34,917 nucleotides of DNA from assembly GCF_001485495.1 (NCBI RefSeq), contig NZ_BCNF01000052.1, positions 1 to 34,917 of the forward strand, given 5' to 3'. Source of the stretch: Gordonia desulfuricans NBRC 100010 (lineage in GTDB: Bacteria > Actinomycetota > Actinomycetes > Mycobacteriales > Mycobacteriaceae). Positions 29,350 to 34,917 of this stretch are shown piece by piece; the first letter of the stretch is position 1, and the number at the start of each line of letters is the position of its first letter. The translations under genes were made by a program, and so were the position numbers. The notes beneath the pieces are model-generated. The model was not told the DNA's origin. It did not search any database and saw only the letters and a list, made by a program, of their open reading frames with translations.

Positions 29350-30447
29350 GTGCGCGCACTGACGTGTCCCATCTGCAATGCCCTGTCGGGCTTCACCAAC
29401 CAGAGCTGCCCCAACTGTGAGACCACCGTGGGCGTCCACCTCCCGAGCCGTTCGCTCGTCGTCGCCTCCGAGGAGGGCGTCGAGATCGACGGCAGGCGGT
29501 GGGAACGCTGCTCCAACTGGGAACGATTCGGCTGCAACTGGATGACGCCGTCGGAGTACACCGACGCCGACGCCGGGATGCGCGGGCTGTGCTTCGCCGA
29601 TGCCCTGGTGCGGCGGCTGCCCGACCGGTCCGACACCATCGCGATGGAGAAGGTCCCGCCGACGCTGTCGGATCTGCGGCTGCTGGTCTATCAGCTCGTC
29701 GACCTCGGGCTGCCGGTGGAGCCGCACTGGCGCACCAAGGGCGGGTTGGCCTTCGATCTGCTGTCGAGTCTCTCCTCGAGTGACCGCGTGATCATCGGCC
29801 ACGCAAACGGCGTGATCACCCTGGACCTCGCCGAGACGCTCGACGCCTACCGTGAACGTCTGCGGGTGCAGCTCGGTGAGCCGTACCGCACCATGCTCGG
29901 CCATTTCCGGCACGAGGTGGGGCACTACTACGAGCGCGTGCTGGTCGAGACCGGCGACGGTGCCGACATCTATCTGCAGAAGTGCCGGCAGATCTTCGGT
30001 GACGAGCGGGCGAGCTATGCCGACGCCCTCGACCGGCACTACCGGCAGGGGCCACCGGCGGACTGGCACGACTCGTTCATCTCCGAGTACGCGACGATGC
30101 ATCCGTGGGAGGACTTCGCCGAGTGCTTCGCCCACTATCTGCACATCACCGGAACCATCGACACCGCACGCGAATCCGGCCTGATGCTGGAGAAGGATCA
30201 GGTGCGGTTCGCGATGGACCGCGACATCGTCCCGTTGCAGTCCTATGCCGACCAGCCCGTCGAACGTCTCCTGTACGACTGGAAGTGGTTGTCCACCATG
30301 TTCAACCGCGTCAACCAGGCGATGGGCCGCCGGCCCCTCTACCCGTTCGAGATCCCGCGTCCGGTGGTGCGCAAACTCGGGTTCGTGCACCGGGTGATCC
30401 GCGAGAGCGCCGCGCGCGTACCGGTCACCGATCCGCTGGTGGTGTGA
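29350..30447 (+). CDS. Putative zinc-binding metallopeptidase (Peptidase_Mx type) with zinc ribbon
   Basis: 365 aa. The N-terminus is a zinc ribbon (Cys6, Cys9, Cys20, Cys23; CPIC and CPNC knuckles). A catalytic HExxH is at His188-Glu189-His192 (FRHEVGHYYERVL), with a later EYATMHPWEDFAECFAHYLH segment likely to supply the third metal ligand. This matches the Peptidase_Mx family of uncharacterised metallopeptidases. It is cytoplasmic with no signal. It follows the transglutaminase-like gene after 4 nt; in other bacteria the two families often share operons with circularly permuted ATP-grasp and alpha-E proteins, which are absent here. Confidence 0.9.
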   Translation: MRALTCPICNALSGFTNQSCPNCETTVGVHLPSRSLVVASEEGVEIDGRRWERCSNWERFGCNWMTPSEYTDADAGMRGLCFADALVRRLPDRSDTIAMEKVPPTLSDLRLLVYQLVDLGLPVEPHWRTKGGLAFDLLSSLSSSDRVIIGHANGVITLDLAETLDAYRERLRVQLGEPYRTMLGHFRHEVGHYYERVLVETGDGADIYLQKCRQIFGDERASYADALDRHYRQGPPADWHDSFISEYATMHPWEDFAECFAHYLHITGTIDTARESGLMLEKDQVRFAMDRDIVPLQSYADQPVERLLYDWKWLSTMFNRVNQAMGRRPLYPFEIPRPVVRKLGFVHRVIRESAARVPVTDPLVV

Positions 30448-30454
30448 GGCGCCG

Positions 30455-30480
30455 CCCGACGTCCCGGGCGGGGCGTCGGG
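30455..30480. terminator. Strong hairpin between convergent peptidase and otsB genes
   Basis: CCCGACGTCCC (30455-30465) pairs with GGGGCGTCGGG (30470-30480) over a GGGC loop with one G-U; the right arm recurs at 30496-30506, so an alternative pairing is possible. No T tract. Probable bidirectional terminator. Confidence 0.6.
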
Positions 30481-30517
30481 TCAGGCGGAGCGGGCGGGGC
30501 GTCGGGTCAGACGGAGC
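30466..30517. repeat. 26-bp tandem duplication over the otsB stop
   Basis: Two 26-bp units (30466-30491 and 30492-30517) differ at one base and start GGGCGGGGCGTCGGG. The second unit holds the stop codon (30507-30509) and last codons of otsB; the first lies downstream of the gene. Confidence 0.9.
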
Positions 30518-31312
30518 GAGTGCCGAGGGCCTCGGCCCGGCGGGCCGCGACGTGGGCGAGTACCGCGGCGACGGCATACGGATCGTCGATCCGATACTGC
30601 GCCAGCGTGTTTCCGGTGCCGACCTTGATGCTGAGGTCGGTGCCGGTGCGCAGATGCGCGAAGGCCTTCTCGTCGGTGACGTCGTCACCGAGATAGATCA
30701 CGACGTCGGCGCCGGAGCGCTCACGCAGGACGTCGAGGGCGATGCCCTTGCTGGTCTCGATCACCGCGAGTTCGATCACCGCCTTGCCCTCGGTGGCCTC
30801 CACACCGTCCCAGGACGCCGGACCCCGCCGCGCGCGGGTGAGCGCGCTCTCGGCGTCGCCGGCGGTGGCATTGCGGACGTGCAGTGCGGTGCTGACGGGT
30901 TTGGTCTCCACCGTCACGCCCGGGTGATCGGCTGCGATGGAACGGAATTCGCCGACGATACGGGCCAGCAGATCACGGTGGCCGGCGGTGATCTCCTGAG
31001 GGAAACCGGTGTCGAACTCGCTGCCGTGGCTACCGATCAGGGTGATCGCCGAGTCGCCCAGCCCGGACAGCCGGGCCAGGTCGGTCAGCGCCCGGCCGGA
31101 GATCACCGCGACCGGCGTGCGCTCGAGGGCGGCGGCGTCGAGCAGCGCGGCCCGCGACTCGGGCAGCGGACGGGCATCCTCGGGACGGGACACGATGGGC
31201 GCCAGGCAGCCGTCGAAGTCCGATGCCACCAGCAGCACCGGGACCATGGCCGCATGGTCCAGGGCGGCAACGAGATCGGCCGGGAGCCGATCCGCCGGGA
31301 ACCGGTCCGGGC

Positions 31313-31316
<4 letters not shown>
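30507..31316 (-). CDS. otsB: Trehalose-6-phosphate phosphatase
   Basis: 269 aa. It dephosphorylates trehalose 6-phosphate in the OtsAB pathway. HAD motifs are all present: DFDGCLAP with nucleophile Asp33 and acid/base Asp35, VISGR, K in SKGIALD, and [12 protein letters not shown]. Length is that of single-domain OtsB. ATG 31316 overlaps the otsA stop (TGA 31315-31313), so the two are translationally coupled; the frame's upstream extension to 31433 lies inside otsA and is rejected. Confidence 0.93.
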
Positions 31317-32911
<1,595 letters not shown>

Positions 32912-32914
32912 GAC

Positions 32915-33076
32915 TCAGGCGTTCTCGCCCGGTGCGATCCCCAGCATGGCCAGCAGCATCCGGCATTCCTCGGCGTCGGTGGCGTAGGCGGCGACGACGC
33001 GGCGTGCCGAGTTGGCGGTCTCGTCGGCTACCGGCTTCAGCTCTTCATCGGCGATGTCGGTGGTCTTGGCTGCCAT
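32915..33076 (-). CDS. Conserved small protein preceding otsA (possibly Rv3489-like)
   Basis: 53 aa, beginning MAAKTTDIADEELKPVADET. An acidic first half is followed by an amphipathic helix with Cys and Met (TDAEECRMLLAMLGI). No membrane segment or known motif. ATG 33076 is chosen over ATG 33079 because GAGGGG is better spaced for it. The longer frame to 33199 is Arg/Pro-rich and rejected. A small unknown gene also precedes otsA in M. tuberculosis (recalled), which supports it being real. It may modulate otsA or simply share its promoter. Confidence 0.7.
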   Translation of the reverse strand: MAAKTTDIADEELKPVADETANSARRVVAAYATDAEECRMLLAMLGIAPGENA

Positions 33077-33187
33077 CATGTCCCCTCGGTCGGTGCCCCG
33101 GGTGCGGGGCGGACGCTGTCGGTCGGATGTCGTTACGCGCTCACGGCGGACGGGGCCGCCGGTGAGGCGCGGCGACCCGGGATGCGG

Positions 33188-33208
33188 GTCGCGCGACATC
33201 CCATTCTA
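33188..33208 (-). promoter_or_regulatory. Promoter of the otsA operon
   Basis: TAGAAT (33208-33203, minus) is a close match to a -10 element. +1 would fall near 33196, within the perfect 10-bp palindrome GTCGCGCGAC (33188-33197), which could be an operator. The leader before the small gene is about 120 nt. Confidence 0.5.
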
Positions 33209-33228
33209 CCTGTTCGCCGACGATGCGT

Positions 33229-34632
33229 TCACCGGCGACGCCATCGGCCCCAGTTCGGCGGCACCAGCTTGGGTGTACGCAGGCTGCGGGCGACGAACTC
33301 GCCGAGGGTGACGCCGGCGGCGAGGGCGCATCCGATGGCGAGGGCGCTGGCCATCCAGGTGAAGCCCTCGAGGGTCTGTTCGTTGAGGATTCCGTAGAGC
33401 CCGCGGTAGGCCGCGAGACCGGGGAGCAGCGGGGTGATGCCGGCCACCGCGACGACCAGCGGTGGGGTCAGCGCACGGCGGGCCAGCAGGCCACCGAGCA
33501 GGCCGACACACACCGCGGCCACACCGGCGGAGATCACGTCGCCGACCGGGATGAACGTCGCCCCGGCGGCCACGCCCACACCGATCGCCCCGGCCAGGAA
33601 TGCCACCGGCAGTGCTCGACGCTCGGCATAGCTGGCCAGCGCGAATGCCATCGCCGCGACCGCGCCGGCGGCCACCCGGATCGGGACGTCGACCGCGGCG
33701 AACTGGGTGGAGGTGGTGATGGTGGGCAGGTAGATGCCGAAGGCCTCCAGCATCCGCAAGGCCATACCGACGCCGGCGATGATGCCGCCGGTCATCAGCA
33801 ACAGTTCGAAGAACCTGGCCACACCGGTGATCGGGGCGCCCGTGATGGCATCCTGCACCGAGCCGACCAGCGACAACCCCGACAGCAACACCACGATCCC
33901 GGCGGCGATGACCTGCGAGGGGGCGATGGTCACCCCGAGGTCGCCACCGATCTGGAAGACCAGGGCGGCCGGGACCACGGCGATGAAACCGCCGGCGACC
34001 TGCTGGAAGAACAGTGGTGTCCCCAACCGGTTGAGCCAGCGGTTGAGGGTGACGGTGGCGCCGGTGGTGACGAACGCCAGCAATGCCACCAGCGGACCGC
34101 CGCCGAGCAGGACCGAGACCGCGGCCGCCATCAGTCCCCACGCCGCGGTCGCCACCACATAGCGGTAGGGGTGTGGGGCGTCGACGATCTTGTCGATCAT
34201 GCGGTGCGCGGTGGACGGGGCGATCGCGACGTCGCGGATGTTGCGGATGAGCCGGTCCACCTGGGCGAGCCTGGTGAAGTCGAGGGACCGGTAACGCACC
34301 GTCTGCATCGCGGTGATCGGCGGCAGCGTCGGCCCGCGGCGGGCACTCACCACGATCGTGTTGTAGGTGACGTCGACGTCGAGGTCGGAGAGCCCGTAGA
34401 CGCGCGCCACGAACCGGATCTGGTCGGCGGTGTCGATCGCACCGGTTCCCGAATCGAGGAGGACCGCACCGATCTTGGTGGCGAGGTCGAGGACCTCGGT
34501 GATCGACGCGACGTCGAAGCGGTCGATGGGGCGGCGCGGCGCGATCCGGATGGTGCCGGGTTCGATCGTGTCGATCGTCGCCGTGCTGGTGCCGGTGAGG
34601 CGCCGCACGGCCGTGCGGATATACTCGCGCAA
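33229..34632 (-). CDS. ThrE-family threonine/serine exporter
   Basis: 467 aa; ThrE of Corynebacterium is about 489. The N-terminal soluble domain (about 1-165, including IDRFDVASITEVLDLATKIG and VYGLSDLDVDVTYNTIVVSA) precedes ten or so membrane helices (for example YRYVVATAAWGLMAAAVSVL, PLVALLAFVTTGATVTL and VPIRVAAGAVAAMAFALASY), the ThrE architecture. It would export threonine and serine. The frame passes through the tRNA on the other strand, so a start below 34638 is needed. TTG 34632 is chosen because AAGGAGG (34645-34639) lies 6 nt upstream; GTG 34608 is the alternative. The promoter must then lie inside or beyond the tRNA gene. Confidence 0.88.
   Translation of the reverse strand: MREYIRTAVRRLTGTSTATIDTIEPGTIRIAPRRPIDRFDVASITEVLDLATKIGAVLLDSGTGAIDTADQIRFVARVYGLSDLDVDVTYNTIVVSARRGPTLPPITAMQTVRYRSLDFTRLAQVDRLIRNIRDVAIAPSTAHRMIDKIVDAPHPYRYVVATAAWGLMAAAVSVLLGGGPLVALLAFVTTGATVTLNRWLNRLGTPLFFQQVAGGFIAVVPAALVFQIGGDLGVTIAPSQVIAAGIVVLLSGLSLVGSVQDAITGAPITGVARFFELLLMTGGIIAGVGMALRMLEAFGIYLPTITTSTQFAAVDVPIRVAAGAVAAMAFALASYAERRALPVAFLAGAIGVGVAAGATFIPVGDVISAGVAAVCVGLLGGLLARRALTPPLVVAVAGITPLLPGLAAYRGLYGILNEQTLEGFTWMASALAIGCALAAGVTLGEFVARSLRTPKLVPPNWGRWRRR
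34620..34625 (+). promoter_or_regulatory. -10 element of tRNA-Thr
   Basis: TATACT is a five-of-six match to TATAAT and ends 12 nt before the tRNA. It lies within the first codons of the opposing ThrE gene if TTG 34632 is used. Confidence 0.6.
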
Positions 34633-34637
34633 GCAAT

Positions 34638-34712
34638 GCCTCCTTAGCTCAGTGGTAGAGCACTCGCCTTGTAAGCGAGCGGTCGTCGGTTCAATCCCGA
34701 CAGGGGGCTCCA
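34638..34712 (+). tRNA. tRNA-Thr (anticodon UGU)
   Basis: A complete cloverleaf: acceptor GCCTCCT pairs with AGGGGGC (one G-U), D arm GCTCAGTGGTAGAGC, anticodon stem CTCGC/GCGAG with loop CTTGTAA (anticodon TGT), T arm GTCGG/CCGAC with loop TTCAATC, discriminator T and encoded CCA (34710-34712). Confidence 0.95.
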
Positions 34713-34838
34713 ACACACTGTGCATGAACAGGCGGCGCGGTGGGGCGCTCGGGGTCGGGGTCCGCAGGGCCAACGACGTGGCGCGCGCCGGTTGTTCCGG
34801 GACGTGCGCGAGCTCACGCGGCCGACGATCGAGCGGGT

Positions 34839-34917
34839 CATCCGTTGAGTGCCACCCCCGTCGATGGTCCAGCCGGGATCGGCGGGGCATCCGTTGAGTG
34901 CCACCCCCCATCGATGA
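34839..34917. repeat. Direct repeats at window end, 49-bp period
   Basis: A 21-bp sequence beginning CATCCGTTGAGTGCCAC occurs at 34839-34859 and 34888-34908, each followed by a TCGATG after one or two bases. The period is 49 bp and the second copy is cut by the window end, so more copies may follow. No gene is seen in 34713-34917. Confidence 0.85.

Noticed and set aside
33206..34636. 476-aa frame starting at TTG 34636 beside thrE
   Set aside because: Arg/His/Pro-rich frame-shifted shadow of the exporter; the membrane segments are in the other frame.
34839..34917. CRISPR array
   Set aside because: Two 21-bp copies with flanks that are themselves partly shared, and no cas genes; a 49-bp tandem repeat is the simpler reading.

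Overview
The window is about 35 kb of high-GC actinobacterial chromosome. Gene content and order point to a mycolic-acid-containing member of the Mycobacteriales, most likely Gordonia or a close relative. A heparin-binding haemagglutinin (hbhA) is preceded by a small HTH gene, a DUF445 gene and a divergent TetR gene. murB, a nitrilase-like amidohydrolase, a DUF2993 protein, deoC, an LprQ-like L,D-transpeptidase, an SDR and a ROK regulator are also present. From memory, these match the Mycobacterium tuberculosis run Rv0472c to Rv0485. There are no phage genes, insertion sequences, rRNA or CRISPR arrays.

Layout: 182-2009, TetR regulator and PPK2 kinase (-), divergent from DUF445 (2007-3353, +). 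3451-5654, HTH regulator, hbhA with a very long lysine repeat tail, and a DUF2516 membrane protein, closed by the only textbook intrinsic terminator. 5758-6008, a repeat patch and a near-perfect 27-bp palindrome. 6023-8190, a nitric-oxide defence unit: NsrR-type Fe-S regulator, flavohaemoglobin, and a translationally coupled four-helix membrane protein. 8244-10295, MerR regulator and alpha/beta hydrolase. 10292-13267 (-), a membrane-anchored DUF5666-like protein followed by a response regulator and histidine kinase. 13418-15579, GyrI-like protein and FUSC transporter, convergent and overlapping. 15599-21667, murB (-) and then, on the + strand, two DUF2505 paralogues, a methyltransferase-like protein, a nitrilase, a DUF2993 protein and a Gly/Phe-tailed membrane protein. 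21703-23353, purU and deoC, divergent. 23392-25035, a CPYC flavin oxidoreductase divergent from an XRE-cupin regulator. 25143-28459, L,D-transpeptidase, SDR and ROK regulator. 28533-30447, transglutaminase-like protein and zinc peptidase. 30507-33076 (-), a 53-aa protein followed by otsA and otsB (trehalose synthesis). 33229-34712, a ThrE-type amino-acid exporter (-) head to head with tRNA-Thr(UGU) (+).

Most genes are housekeeping, envelope or stress functions. The most striking regulatory theme is that about fifteen genes start 6-8 nt after a TANNNT -10 hexamer, which predicts leaderless mRNAs. The items most worth following up are: the ThrE Shine-Dalgarno lying on the antisense strand of the tRNA-Thr acceptor stem; the NsrR operator with an unnamed membrane partner of Hmp; the 11-bp-phased direct repeats upstream of the DUF5666 / two-component module; the 12-unit hexapeptide tail of HbhA; and three independent short direct duplications lying exactly over stop codons.
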